A stretch of 64,000 bases of DNA from Rhizobium sp. BK313 (GTDB lineage Bacteria > Pseudomonadota > Alphaproteobacteria > Rhizobiales > Rhizobiaceae): contig NZ_JACHZQ010000013.1 in the NCBI RefSeq assembly GCF_014193655.1, positions 24,504 through 88,503 on the forward strand, read 5' to 3'. Under the pieces are notes generated by a model that saw nothing but the letters and a program-made list of their open reading frames with translations, was not told the DNA's origin and searched no databases. Both the position numbers and the translations under genes were made by a program. Numbering within the stretch: position 1 is the stretch's first letter; every line of letters begins with the position of its first letter. Of this stretch, positions 25,790-34,373 are shown piece by piece.

Positions 25790-26395
25790 TCAAATCGCCG
25801 TCCGCGCCCGCAAGGCCGCCGTCAGCGTGCCTTCGTCGAGATAGTCGAGTTCGCCGCCGACCGGTACGCCGTGAGCGAGACGGGTGATTTTTACCTCCAG
25901 ACCTGCAAGCTGGTCGGTTATATAGTGTGCTGTGGTTTGCCCTTCGACGGTAGCGTTGACGGCGATGATGATTTCGCGGACGCCGCCCTCGCCGACACGC
26001 TCGATCAGGCCGCGGATGTTGAGGTCATCGGGGCCGATACCGTCGAGCGGCGACAGCACGCCGCCAAGCACATGATAGGCCGCATTCATCGCGCCGGCGC
26101 GCTCCAGCGCCCAGAGGTCGGCGACATCCTCGACGACGATGATAACAGACTGATCGCGGCGGTCGTCAGTGCAGACAGTGCAGGGGTCGACAGTATCGAC
26201 ATTGCCGCAGCGCGAGCAAATCTTCACTTTGTCATAGGCGTCGCCCATTGCATGGGAGAGAGGGCCGAGCAATTGGTCCCTCTTCTTGATCAGATGCAAT
26301 GCGGCGCGACGCGCCGAACGTGGGCCAAGGCCAGGCACCTTCGCCAGGAGCTGGATGAGTTTTTCGATTTCGGGGCCGGTGACTCGCTTTGCCAT
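25790..26395 (-). CDS. recR: Recombination protein RecR
   Basis: 201 residues. It shows the helix-hairpin-helix KVPGLGPRSARRAALHLI, the four-cysteine zinc module CSRCGNVDTVDPCTVC, and the Toprim domain with VVEDVADLWALE and LGGVLSPLDGIGPDDL. RecR works with RecF and RecO to load RecA at gaps. The usual dnaX-ybaB-recR order is disrupted here: ybaB and dnaX lie about 3 kb away on the same strand, with several genes inserted between. Confidence 0.97.
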   Translation of the reverse strand: MAKRVTGPEIEKLIQLLAKVPGLGPRSARRAALHLIKKRDQLLGPLSHAMGDAYDKVKICSRCGNVDTVDPCTVCTDDRRDQSVIIVVEDVADLWALERAGAMNAAYHVLGGVLSPLDGIGPDDLNIRGLIERVGEGGVREIIIAVNATVEGQTTAHYITDQLAGLEVKITRLAHGVPVGGELDYLDEGTLTAALRARTAI

Positions 26396-26452
26396 GGGAG
26401 GCTTTTAGCTCATATGCTGGAGGAACGGAATCGCGGAAGGGATGATCGCCCC

Positions 26453-27079
26453 ATGAAAATTCTGGCCGTCTGCATCGGCGCTGCCGAAATACTGCCGGGC
26501 AAGAGCTACAAGACCGGCATCAACAAGCATGCGGTCGGCGGTACAGTCATGATCGACGCCGAGGGTGTCATCGGCGACGCCGTCTGCAATGGCGAACATC
26601 ATGGTGGGCGCGATCAGGCCATTTATGTCGAGGGTTCGCTGACGCTGGATTGGTGGTCGAACGAGCTGGGGCGCAGGCTGGAGCCCGGTACGTTCGGCGA
26701 AAATATCGTCATCGAAGGGCTCGATAACCGCGAGGTGGCTGTCGGCGACAGATTCATAGCCGACCATTTAGTCCTGGAAGTGACCTCGGCCCGCATTCCC
26801 TGCTCGACTTTCGCGGCAAAAATGGGCGATCCAAAATTCGTCAAGCGTTATACCCAAGCAGGCCGCCCAGGCATCTATTGCCGTGTCATCGAAAATGGCA
26901 CCGCTACCGCCGGAACCCCAGTGACCTATGTTCCCTATGCTGGCGCCAAGGTCACCATGCCGGAATTGATGGCGACCTTCGGAAGACGATTGTCAATGGA
27001 GGACCGGGCGCGATATCTCTCCGCACCCATTCATTACAAGCTCAGAGCGCTTCTCGACGACAATCCCCTCGATTCCTGA
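26453..27079 (+). CDS. MOSC domain protein (YiiM type)
   Basis: 208 residues from the ATG at 26453, which is divergent from recR by 57 bp. The MOSC beta-barrel includes DGDAV-like CNGEHHGGRDQAIYVE (cited in part), GTFGENIVIEGLD, VAVGDRF and the conserved Cys in ARIPCSTFA. The C-terminal YiiM extension (LSAPIHYKLR) is helical. YiiM-type proteins use a molybdenum cofactor to reduce N-hydroxylated compounds. An ATG 13 codons upstream is an alternative start. Confidence 0.88.
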   Translation: MKILAVCIGAAEILPGKSYKTGINKHAVGGTVMIDAEGVIGDAVCNGEHHGGRDQAIYVEGSLTLDWWSNELGRRLEPGTFGENIVIEGLDNREVAVGDRFIADHLVLEVTSARIPCSTFAAKMGDPKFVKRYTQAGRPGIYCRVIENGTATAGTPVTYVPYAGAKVTMPELMATFGRRLSMEDRARYLSAPIHYKLRALLDDNPLDS

Positions 27080-27081
27080 GT

Positions 27082-27693
27082 TTACCGCATGGCGATGGCA
27101 ACCGCCGCACCCGCCATTGTGCCGGCGCTAGCGCGGTTGGCCATCCGCACAGCGCGGCGGCTTTTCAGGAAACCACGCGCCTTGGCCGCGAAAAAAGCCC
27201 AGCTCAGATCGATGACCGCCAGCACGACGAACATCGTCGCCACCAGCTCGATCCAGCCGACCAGTGTAACGGCATGGATATCAATGATCGACGGCAGCAG
27301 CGCCACATAGAACATCATGATCTTGGGATTGCCCATCGTCACCGTGAGGCCGGCGAAGAAGAGGCGGAGCGGCGATTGCGCATCCGGTAGCTTTTCCTGC
27401 GTCGTATCGGCAGCGGCGAACCACATTTTCCAGGCGAGATAGAGTAGATAGGCCACACCGGCCCATTTGATGGTGACGAACGCCCAATGGAATGTCTCGG
27501 CAATCGCCGCCAGTCCCGCGACCGCGCAGGTCAGCCAGACCGCTTCGCCGATCCACATGGCGGCAAGGAAGGGCAGCACGTCGCGCGCGCCCTTGGTCAG
27601 AACGCGGGCGACAAGCGCGGCAACGCTCGGTCCCGGCGAGCCGGCAGCAACGAACAGTGCGCCGGCAAAAACAAGCAATGTCGTCAGGCTCAT
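27082..27693 (-). CDS. LysE/RhtB family amino-acid exporter
   Basis: 203 residues from the ATG at 27693 (a GTG directly precedes it). Six hydrophobic helices are present. The first has ALFVAAGSPGPSVAALVARVLTKGARD (cited in part), where PGP is the LysE hallmark, and the loop FFAGLTVTMGNPKIMMFYVALLP holds the second signature. It should export an amino acid or derivative. It lies 3 bases from the MOSC stop on the other strand, so the two transcripts converge and overlap. Confidence 0.9.
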   Translation of the reverse strand: MSLTTLLVFAGALFVAAGSPGPSVAALVARVLTKGARDVLPFLAAMWIGEAVWLTCAVAGLAAIAETFHWAFVTIKWAGVAYLLYLAWKMWFAAADTTQEKLPDAQSPLRLFFAGLTVTMGNPKIMMFYVALLPSIIDIHAVTLVGWIELVATMFVVLAVIDLSWAFFAAKARGFLKSRRAVRMANRASAGTMAGAAVAIAMR

Positions 27694-27783
27694 CACGTTC
27701 TCTCAGATGTCGGGGGACGAAATGTTCGAAGTGTGCTTACGAATAGCACCCCGTCGCACATTTTCCAAACCGGCCGCATCCTC

Positions 27784-28320
27784 TCAGACAAGTCCGGCGC
27801 GGAAACGTCCGAACAGCGCGTAGCCTTCCGGCCAACAGCCGATTCCGGAGTTCGCATTGATATGGCCGAGCGCGCCGACATCGATCAACTCGCTGCCCCA
27901 GACCGAAGCACTTTCCGTCGCATAGTCGAACGAGCCGAACGGATCATCGGTACTTGCGACAAGAAGCGACGGAAACGGCAGTCGCCGGCGCGGCGGATTG
28001 GCGAAGCTAGGGGCCTCGGTCAGATAGACCTCTCCTGTGGGATCGGGCGCCGAGACAAGGAAGGCACCCAATATCCTTGCCTGTGCGGATGCCGCCCAAT
28101 GCGCGACCAACTGGCAGGCGAGGCTATGGACGACCAGGACCGGCGGCGTCTTCGAGCGACTGATCTCCCGATCGAGCGCGGCGATCCAATCTGTCAATTC
28201 CGGCCTGTCCCAGCTCGCCGGCTGGAAGCGCCGCATCTGGGGATTCTGCCGTTCCCATAGCGTTTGCCAGTGGCCTTCCCCCGATCCACCAAGGCCGGGC
28301 AGGACGATAATATCGCTCAT
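27784..28320 (-). CDS. RBBP9/YdeN-type alpha/beta hydrolase
   Basis: 178 residues from the ATG at 28320, with AAAGGA upstream. The protein is a small cytosolic hydrolase: IIVLPGLGGSGEGHWQTLWE at the N-terminus, the nucleophile in VVHSLACQLVAHW, and Asp/His in STDDPF and GHINANSGIG. The last motif, GHIN..SG, identifies the RBBP9 family of serine hydrolases. It is divergent from an Lrp-type regulator, 112 bp apart, which may control it. Confidence 0.88.
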   Translation of the reverse strand: MSDIIVLPGLGGSGEGHWQTLWERQNPQMRRFQPASWDRPELTDWIAALDREISRSKTPPVLVVHSLACQLVAHWAASAQARILGAFLVSAPDPTGEVYLTEAPSFANPPRRRLPFPSLLVASTDDPFGSFDYATESASVWGSELIDVGALGHINANSGIGCWPEGYALFGRFRAGLV

Positions 28321-28432
28321 GACTATCCTTTCGCAGTCTGTTGACCGATCGAAACTGGCATGTCGCATGGGCGATTGACATTACAATCCATCGGAGAAAA
28401 CTTGGAGCTACCGATGAATTAAAGGTACAAGA

Positions 28433-28909
28433 ATGGAAAGCTTCGAGAAGGACCTGGATCCGACCGATCTGTCGATGATCGAGATTCTGCAGGAGGATGG
28501 GCGGATTTCCGTGTCGGAACTTGGCCGCCGGGTCGGGCTTTCGCAGCCCGCGGCGTCCGAACGTCTCAAGCGGCTGGAGGAGCGCGGCATCATTGCCGGC
28601 TATCGCGCCGTCATCGATCCCGCTGCCGTCGGTCTTGGCATGATGGCCGTCGTCCGGCTGCGGACGACCCATGAGCATATACGCCCCTGCCTGAAACAGT
28701 TTTCGGAGATGCCGCAGATCATCGAGGTCCTGCGGCTGACCGGTGAGGATTGTTTCCTGCTCAAGGTCCTGGTGCCGACACCATCAGACCTTGAAACCAT
28801 CGTCGATTCCATCGCCCGCCACGGCGCGGTGACCACATCGCTGGTGTTGCGGAACGAGCCGGCAAAACCGATCGGCCGCGAGCTCATCCGCAAGACGATG
28901 GTGCGTTGA
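28433..28909 (+). CDS. Lrp/AsnC family transcriptional regulator
   Basis: 158 residues. The N-terminal helix-turn-helix reads MIEILQEDGRISVSELGRRVG and SQPAASERLKRLEERGII. The C-terminal RAM/AsnC effector domain has VVRLRTTHEHI and LTGEDCFLLKVLVP. Lrp-like proteins form octamers and respond to amino acids. It is divergent from the RBBP9-like hydrolase, and a LysE-type exporter gene lies just beyond; a role controlling exporter or hydrolase is a reasonable inference. Confidence 0.92.
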   Translation: MESFEKDLDPTDLSMIEILQEDGRISVSELGRRVGLSQPAASERLKRLEERGIIAGYRAVIDPAAVGLGMMAVVRLRTTHEHIRPCLKQFSEMPQIIEVLRLTGEDCFLLKVLVPTPSDLETIVDSIARHGAVTTSLVLRNEPAKPIGRELIRKTMVR

Positions 28910-28920
28910 GGGAATGCTTC

Positions 28921-29244
28921 TCAGAATGGCAGCTTGAATCCAGGCGGGATCGGCAGGCCGGCCGTCAGTTCCCGGGTCTTTTCGGCGGCCAGCGCCTCGG
29001 CCTTCTCCTGAGCATCCTTGTTTGCAGCGACGATAAGATCTTCAAGGATTTCGACGTCGTCTTCCTTGAAGAGCGACGGATCGATCTTGATGGCCAGCAT
29101 CTGGCTCTTGCCGTTCACAGTGACGGTGACGAGGCCGCCGCCGGCCTTGCCTTCGGCCCGGATGTCGGCGATTTCCGCCTGCATCTTCTCCATCTTGGCC
29201 TGCATTTCCTTCACTTTGCCCATCATGCCCATGATGTCGCGCAT
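28921..29244 (-). CDS. ybaB: YbaB/EbfC nucleoid-associated protein
   Basis: 107 residues. MRDIMGMMGKVKEMQAKMEKMQ is an amphipathic helix, followed by GGGLVTVTVNGKSQM and the KEDDVEILEDLIVAA segment, all standard for YbaB/EbfC. The dimer binds DNA in a tweezer shape and is conserved next to dnaX. It is 110 bases downstream of dnaX on the same strand. I see no strong terminator between them. Confidence 0.95.
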   Translation of the reverse strand: MRDIMGMMGKVKEMQAKMEKMQAEIADIRAEGKAGGGLVTVTVNGKSQMLAIKIDPSLFKEDDVEILEDLIVAANKDAQEKAEALAAEKTRELTAGLPIPPGFKLPF

Positions 29245-29354
29245 CGTCGCTCGTCCTTCTTCTTCGCCTTTGTCTTATTATTATTGAGTGTAATCTAATT
29301 CGAAAACCGCTTTACGCGTTTTATTGTACGGTTCGTGGATTTGGCATCATTCCC

Positions 29355-31232
29355 TTAGAATTCGATATCATCGCCCGGCAGGATGTCGCCGTCATCGGAT
29401 TCGGCGGTCGCTGGAGCGGCGGTTTGTTCCTCTTCCTCCGCATCCGACGCACGCACGCGCACGTCAATGATCTTGGCGCCCGGAAATTGCGATAGGATCG
29501 CCGCCACATCGGGGTCCTGGCGGGCATCGGCGACCCGCTGCTGCTGCGCGTTTGCTTCCGCCTCCACCAAAGTCGGTTCGCCTTCGTCGCGGCTGAGGCT
29601 GACGATCCAATGGATGCCGGTCCATTCCTTCAGTTTGACGGCGAGTTCGTTCAGCAGCGTCCCCGGCGCGCCCGGCGTCAGGCTGACGTCGAGCCGGCCG
29701 GGCTCCAGCCGCACCGGGCGAACGAAGCTCCGCACCAGCGCCTTCAGTTTCGGATCGCGCTTCTGGCCGGCAAGTTCGGCGATATCGGCCATCGAATTGA
29801 CGGGAACCAACGGCTTCGGCGCTTCGACGGGCTTTTGTTCGATGCGGCCGATTGCGGGGGTGGCCAACGGCTGCGTATTCGGAACCGACCGCAGCATGGC
29901 GACCGGCGGTGTGGGCGCAGGTCGCGATGGCGCGGTTTCGACCGCGCGCGCCATCACATTGCCCTGGTAGGAGACCGGCGTTCCAACGCTGTTGCCGGCT
30001 GACGGAGCGGACGACGGACGTGCGGCGCCATTGCCGTCCGAAAATTCGGCAAGCCGCCGCGCCGCATCTTCCGGCGCCGGCAGATGGGCGGCGTGGGCCA
30101 GGCGGATCAGCACCATTTCGGCGGCACCGGCCGTGCGGGCAGCGCTTTCGGTCTCCGGTATGCCCTTCAGCAGCATCTGCCAAAAGCGCGACAGCGTCGT
30201 AACCGCCACGCCTCGCGCGAATTCGGCTGCCTTGGTGCGTTCGACCTCGCTCAGCGACGGATCATTGGCGGCATCAGGCACATATTTCAGGCGGGTGACC
30301 AGATGGGTGAAATCGGCAAGGTCGGTCAGCACGACGACGGGATTGGCGCCGGCTTCGTATTGGCTGTTGAATTCCGACAACGCAGCGGCGACATCGCCCT
30401 TGATGATGTGGTGGAAGAGATCGACGATGCGGGCGCGGTCAGCGAGCCCCAGCATCGAGCGAACGGCATCTGCCGCCACCGCGCCGCTGCCGTGGGCGAT
30501 CGCCTGGTCGAGCAGCGACAGCCCATCGCGGGCCGAGCCTTCGGCGGCACGGGCGATCATGGCAAGCGCTTCCGGCTCCGCCTCGATGCCTTCCTTGGCG
30601 GCGATGGTAGTGAACAGGCCGACGAGATCCGAGGCGCTGATGCGGCGCAGGTCGAAGCGTTGGCAGCGCGACAGAACCGTGATCGGCACCTTGCGGATTT
30701 CGGTGGTGGCGAAGATGAACTTTACATGCTCCGGCGGCTCTTCCAGCGTTTTCAGCAGCCCGTTGAAGGCGGCCGTCGACAGCATGTGCACTTCGTCGAT
30801 GATGTAGACCTTGTAGCGTGCGGAAACCGGACGGTAGCGCACCTGCTCGATGATCTCTCGGATGTCGTCGATGCCCGTGTGCGAGGCGGCATCCATCTCG
30901 ATGACATCGACATGCCGTCCTTCCATGATCGCCTGGCAATGATCGCCTGGCTCACGCAGGTCAATGGTCGGGCGGTCGATTTCGGCGGTCTTGTAATTGA
31001 GGGCGCGTGCCAGGATGCGAGCTGTCGTCGTCTTGCCGACGCCGCGCACGCCGGTCAGCATGTAGGCCTGGGCAATGCGGCCGGTCTCGAACGCGTTGGT
31101 CAGCGTGCGAACCATCGGCTCCTGGCCGACCATCAAATCTGTGAAATCCTTGGGCCGGTATTTGCGGGCCAGCACCCGGTAACCGGTGCCGGTCGAAGCG
31201 GCATCTTTTGCTTGTCGCTCGGTGTCGCTCAT
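29355..31232 (-). CDS. dnaX: DNA polymerase III subunits gamma/tau
   Basis: 625 residues from MSDTERQAKD; the frame stays open upstream, through the SRP RNA, but has no homology there. It has the AAA+ clamp-loader ATPase with Walker A GVRGVGKTTTARIL, Walker B YIIDEVHMLS and sensor I FATTE. Only one of the four zinc-module cysteines of E. coli DnaX is seen. A Pro/Ala-rich linker leads to the tau C-terminus ending in an acidic tail. I did not find an obvious frameshift site. Confidence 0.97.
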   Translation of the reverse strand: MSDTERQAKDAASTGTGYRVLARKYRPKDFTDLMVGQEPMVRTLTNAFETGRIAQAYMLTGVRGVGKTTTARILARALNYKTAEIDRPTIDLREPGDHCQAIMEGRHVDVIEMDAASHTGIDDIREIIEQVRYRPVSARYKVYIIDEVHMLSTAAFNGLLKTLEEPPEHVKFIFATTEIRKVPITVLSRCQRFDLRRISASDLVGLFTTIAAKEGIEAEPEALAMIARAAEGSARDGLSLLDQAIAHGSGAVAADAVRSMLGLADRARIVDLFHHIIKGDVAAALSEFNSQYEAGANPVVVLTDLADFTHLVTRLKYVPDAANDPSLSEVERTKAAEFARGVAVTTLSRFWQMLLKGIPETESAARTAGAAEMVLIRLAHAAHLPAPEDAARRLAEFSDGNGAARPSSAPSAGNSVGTPVSYQGNVMARAVETAPSRPAPTPPVAMLRSVPNTQPLATPAIGRIEQKPVEAPKPLVPVNSMADIAELAGQKRDPKLKALVRSFVRPVRLEPGRLDVSLTPGAPGTLLNELAVKLKEWTGIHWIVSLSRDEGEPTLVEAEANAQQQRVADARQDPDVAAILSQFPGAKIIDVRVRASDAEEEEQTAAPATAESDDGDILPGDDIEF

Positions 31233-31281
31233 CGCCCTGCTTATTGCCCGCAGAAAGCCGGGCCTTGCTTTCGGAAAGGGT

Positions 31282-31379
31282 GGGAGGCTGGCACGATGAC
31301 CCGTGCCGGGCTCGTTAGGGCTGCTTCCTTCCGGACCTGACCCGGTTGGCGAGTGGCTCGTCCACCACCAACCTCCCGA
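31282..31379 (-). ncRNA. ffs: Signal recognition particle RNA (4.5S)
   Basis: Read on the minus strand, the segment carries the universal SRP domain IV core GTCAGGTCCGGAAGGAAGCA (31315-31341) with the GGAA tetraloop and symmetric internal loop. The ends GGGAGG and CCTCCC pair into the long rod of the small bacterial SRP RNA. Length about 98 nt is normal. It binds Ffh and directs membrane-protein nascent chains. The dnaX start lies 50 bases downstream on the same strand, so readthrough could feed dnaX. Confidence 0.95.
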
Positions 31380-31467
31380 ATGCACATATCGGCAATATCG
31401 GCATCAAAAGCAAGCCAAGGTCAAAAAAAACTGCTAAACATTTGATAAAACACCGGAGGATGGCCCA

Positions 31468-31878
31468 TTGCAGGATTTTGCGCTCGACGATCGTCTGGCG
31501 AATGACAGCGTTTCCGTCACGATCACCGGCCTTTGCGACGTGCGGCTGATGAAGGATCGCCGCTGGCCATGGCTGTTGCTGGTGCCCAGGCGGCCCGGCA
31601 TATCGGAAATATTCGAACTGACGCCGCTCGACCAGGTTCTGCTGACCTTCGAGACCAACAAGGTCGGTGCTGCCTTGAAGACGGTGACGGGGGCGACAAA
31701 AATCAACATCGGGGCTCTTGGAAATATCGTCCGTCAGCTTCATGTTCATGTCATTGCGCGGTTCGAAGGGGACGCGAACTGGCCCGGCCCGATCTGGGGT
31801 CACGGCAAGGCGGAACCCTATGCGGACGAAGACATGAACAGCTTCATAGCCAAGTTGCGGGAAACGCTTTCACAATGA
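31468..31878 (+). CDS. HIT domain protein
   Basis: 136 residues with a TTG start and GGAGG nine bases upstream. LMKDRRWPWLLLVPRRPGISEIFEL and QLHVHVIARFEGD are the HIT core; the triad is QLHVHVI with the first His replaced by Gln, as in the FHIT-like and other dinucleotide hydrolase branch. Its stop overlaps the next ATG by four bases, so it is coupled with nudC. The pairing of two nucleotide hydrolases is sensible for pool clean-up. Confidence 0.88.
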   Translation: MQDFALDDRLANDSVSVTITGLCDVRLMKDRRWPWLLLVPRRPGISEIFELTPLDQVLLTFETNKVGAALKTVTGATKINIGALGNIVRQLHVHVIARFEGDANWPGPIWGHGKAEPYADEDMNSFIAKLRETLSQ

Positions 31879-32834
31879 ATCATTCTATCTTCTCTTCGGA
31901 TGCCCCCCACCCGGAAGCTAGCAGCCTCACCGCCTTTGCGGAAAACCAGCTTAACCGGGACGCCGAGCACCGCGATGAGGAATCGGTCGAGCGAGCCCTC
32001 TCTAAAGACGGCACGCATATCCTCGCTTTCGCCAAGGACAGGCTGGTTCTGAAACATGACGGCCAGGTGCTCGATCCGCTGTTTGCACGCTACGAGCTGC
32101 AGGAGCTTGATCCGGACTGGGAGGCGGCGGTGCTGCTCGGCTATCGCAAGACCGGCGAGCCGCGGCTCGCCGTGCCGGTGCGTATCAATGCCGACGACCT
32201 CGCCAGCCACTACAAGCCCGCCGACATGCGCTCGCTCTGGCGCGACCTTCTGCTCGAAGGCGAAATCCTCGGCGAAGCGGCGCAAGGCATGAGCCTTATC
32301 CGTTGGAACAGTGACAACCGCTTCTGTGGCCGTTGTGGCTCGGTCATGGAAAGCCGCATCGGCGGCTATAAGCGCGTCTGCACTGCCTGCGAACACATGA
32401 TTTTCCCGCGCACTGATCCGGTCGTCATCATGCTGACGATCGACGAGGAGAAAAATCTTTGTCTGCTCGGCCGCAGCCACCATTTCGCGCCGGGCATGTA
32501 TTCCTGTCTCGCCGGTTTCGTCGAGCCGGGCGAAACCATTGAGAACGCCGTGCGCCGCGAGACGCATGAGGAGTCCGGCATCCAGATCGGCCGCGTGCGG
32601 TACCATGCCTCGCAGCCCTGGCCGATGCCGCACTCCCTGATGATCGGTTGTTATGCCGAGGCGAAGTCGACGGAGATTCATATCGATGCCGCCGAGCTTG
32701 ATGACTGCCGCTGGTTTACGCCGGAAGAGACGCTCGCCATGCTCGATCGCGTCTCGGCCTCCGGCAACACATCCCCACCCAAGGGCGCCATCGCCCATCG
32801 CCTTATGCGCGACTGGGTGGAATGGAAACGATAG
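31875..32834 (+). CDS. nudC: NAD+ / NADH diphosphatase NudC
   Basis: 319 residues from the ATG at 31875, overlapping the previous stop. The zinc ribbon has FCGRCGS and CTACEHM, and the Nudix box GFVEPGETIENAVRRETHEESG (cited in part) contains the Glu cluster. SQPWPMPHSLM is the array specific for NAD-cleaving Nudix enzymes. It hydrolyses NADH, and in other bacteria removes NAD caps from RNA. A WYL regulator follows 9 bp downstream. Confidence 0.95.
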   Translation: MNHSIFSSDAPHPEASSLTAFAENQLNRDAEHRDEESVERALSKDGTHILAFAKDRLVLKHDGQVLDPLFARYELQELDPDWEAAVLLGYRKTGEPRLAVPVRINADDLASHYKPADMRSLWRDLLLEGEILGEAAQGMSLIRWNSDNRFCGRCGSVMESRIGGYKRVCTACEHMIFPRTDPVVIMLTIDEEKNLCLLGRSHHFAPGMYSCLAGFVEPGETIENAVRRETHEESGIQIGRVRYHASQPWPMPHSLMIGCYAEAKSTEIHIDAAELDDCRWFTPEETLAMLDRVSASGNTSPPKGAIAHRLMRDWVEWKR

Positions 32835-32843
32835 GCGCTCGTC

Positions 32844-33530
32844 ATGGCGCGCTCGGAACGGCTGCTGACCCTGCTGCAGACGCTCAGGCGCTACCGCCGC
32901 CCAGTCAGCGGCGCTACCCTCGCTGAGGAGACCGGCGTCAGCCTGCGCACGCTCTATCGTGATATAGCCAGCCTGCAGACACAGGGTGCCGACATCGAAG
33001 GCGAGCCCGGTATCGGCTATGTCTTGAAGCCCGGCTTCATGCTGCCACCAATGATGTTTTCGCAGGACGAGATTGAGGCGCTGGTGCTGGGATCGAGATG
33101 GGTCGCACGCGCAACCGATTCGCGACTGGCAGCAGCCGGCGCCGATGCTCTCGCCAAGATCGCCGCCGTGCTGCCAGCCGACATGCGAGAAGCGGTCGAT
33201 CAGGCGGCTGTGGTCGTTGCTACACGGCGCATCACAGAGGACAAGGCCGATCTTTCGCTCATGCGCAAGGCGATCCGCTCGGAGCGCATGGTGCAACTGA
33301 CCTATGGCGATGTGAACGGTGCCATCTCGACGCGCCGCATCTGGCCCTTCGCGCTGGGTTACTTCGATAATGCGCGCATCATCATGGCTTGGTGCGAGCT
33401 GCGTCAGGACTTTCGCCATTTCCGCGCCGACCGTATCGTCGATTTCGCAGTGCTGGAGGCACGCTATCCGCGACGCCGCGTTGCGCTGGCAAGGGAATGG
33501 CACGCCCGGGAAGGCATGCTCCACGATTGA
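32844..33530 (+). CDS. WYL-domain transcriptional regulator (YafY type), paralogue
   Basis: 228 residues. The N-terminal winged helix reads RLLTLLQTLRRYRRPVSGATLA and RTLYRDIASL. The WYL region has MVQLTYGDVNGAISTRRIWPFALGYF. It is a clear paralogue of the regulator at 23567-24274 and shares its layout throughout. It follows nudC by 9 bp in the same direction, so both may be cotranscribed. A VOC gene lies about 440 bp downstream. Confidence 0.9.
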   Translation: MARSERLLTLLQTLRRYRRPVSGATLAEETGVSLRTLYRDIASLQTQGADIEGEPGIGYVLKPGFMLPPMMFSQDEIEALVLGSRWVARATDSRLAAAGADALAKIAAVLPADMREAVDQAAVVVATRRITEDKADLSLMRKAIRSERMVQLTYGDVNGAISTRRIWPFALGYFDNARIIMAWCELRQDFRHFRADRIVDFAVLEARYPRRRVALAREWHAREGMLHD

Positions 33531-33613
33531 TCTCCGGCAATACGCTACTGCCAGAAACTGTCAGTAGGTTCGATTATGATGGGCACCATCCGAAGCAGGG
33601 AGGAGGACCGATC

Positions 33614-33850
33614 ATGGCAAGCTCAATTCTTATCGTCACGAGGGAAACGCATCGGCCCGACATCGAGTCGCGTGAAGGCAAAGGCCTCTCTCCGCTCACA
33701 TGGCCGAATCATCTTTTGCAGATTGCGCGCGGGTATTTCGTCGGCCGTCGCGATCGTCTCGATCTTGACGAAGCACCGGACTTCATAATGCGTGATCTTG
33801 GCTTCCTGGACGGTCATGCCCCGTACCGCGAGGAAGATCGGATGCGCTGA
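33614..33850 (+). CDS. Small hypothetical protein, possibly DUF1127-like at its C-terminus
   Basis: 78 residues with a strong ribosome site AGGAGG eight bases before the ATG. The C-terminal half (LDLDEAPDFIMRDLGFLDG) loosely resembles the DUF1127 pattern LRDIGL, but the match is weak. There is no signal peptide. I assign no function. The frame is longer upstream but lacks support there. Confidence 0.6.
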   Translation: MASSILIVTRETHRPDIESREGKGLSPLTWPNHLLQIARGYFVGRRDRLDLDEAPDFIMRDLGFLDGHAPYREEDRMR

Positions 33851-33895
33851 GACGCATTCCGTCAACACCAAACCAACCACTGACAAAACCACGAG

Positions 33896-33919
33896 CGGCG
33901 GGCTTCGCTATGCCCGCCG
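33896..33919. other. Hairpin after the small protein gene
   Basis: A perfect 8-bp stem (33896-33903 with 33912-33919) with an 8-base loop lies 45 bases past the stop of the small protein and 50 bases before the VOC gene. It has no T run in either direction, so it may be a processing site or a leader element. Confidence 0.4.
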
Positions 33920-33969
33920 GAATGCATGCCCGTTGCCTTTATATCCCCTAAGCAAAGAGGAATATCCAA

Positions 33970-34338
33970 ATGACAAGCCCGAATCTCATCATCTTCTATG
34001 TCAAGGATCCGGCCGAAAGCGTGCCGTTCTATCGTGACCTGCTCGGTCGCGAACCCGCCGTCGCTGCACCGAATTTCGCCGCCTTCCCGCTCGACAACGG
34101 TTTCACTCTTGGCCTTTGGCGCCGCAGCAGCGTCGAGCCGCAGCCGTCGGCCATCGGCAATCGCGGCGAACTCGCCTTCATGGTAGAGGGCGAAGGCGCG
34201 GTCGCAGAACATTACAAGGACTGGAAGGCCCGCGGCCTGCCGATCGCGCAGGAATTGACGACCCTGGATTTCGGCCCGACCTTCGTCGTGCTCGATCCGG
34301 ATGGTCATCGCCTGCGGGTTTGTGAACCGGATAAGTGA
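33970..34338 (+). CDS. VOC family protein
   Basis: 122 residues with AAGAGGAATATCCAA before the ATG. The first half, IIFYVKDPAESVPFYRDLLG, and the second, FMVEGEGAVAEHYKDW with FGPTFVVLDPDGHRLRV, form the paired VOC modules. It is the second VOC gene near a WYL regulator in this window. The substrate is not evident. It ends at a bidirectional terminator shared with pheA. Confidence 0.88.
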   Translation: MTSPNLIIFYVKDPAESVPFYRDLLGREPAVAAPNFAAFPLDNGFTLGLWRRSSVEPQPSAIGNRGELAFMVEGEGAVAEHYKDWKARGLPIAQELTTLDFGPTFVVLDPDGHRLRVCEPDK

Positions 34339-34345
34339 TCAGGAG

Positions 34346-34373
34346 AAAAAAGGGCGCCGAAAGGCGCCCTTTT
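34346..34373. terminator. Bidirectional intrinsic terminator
   Basis: A 7-bp perfect stem (34352-34358 with 34363-34369) closes a GAAA loop, flanked by AAAAAA and TTTT. It ends the VOC transcript on the plus strand and pheA on the minus strand. Confidence 0.92.
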
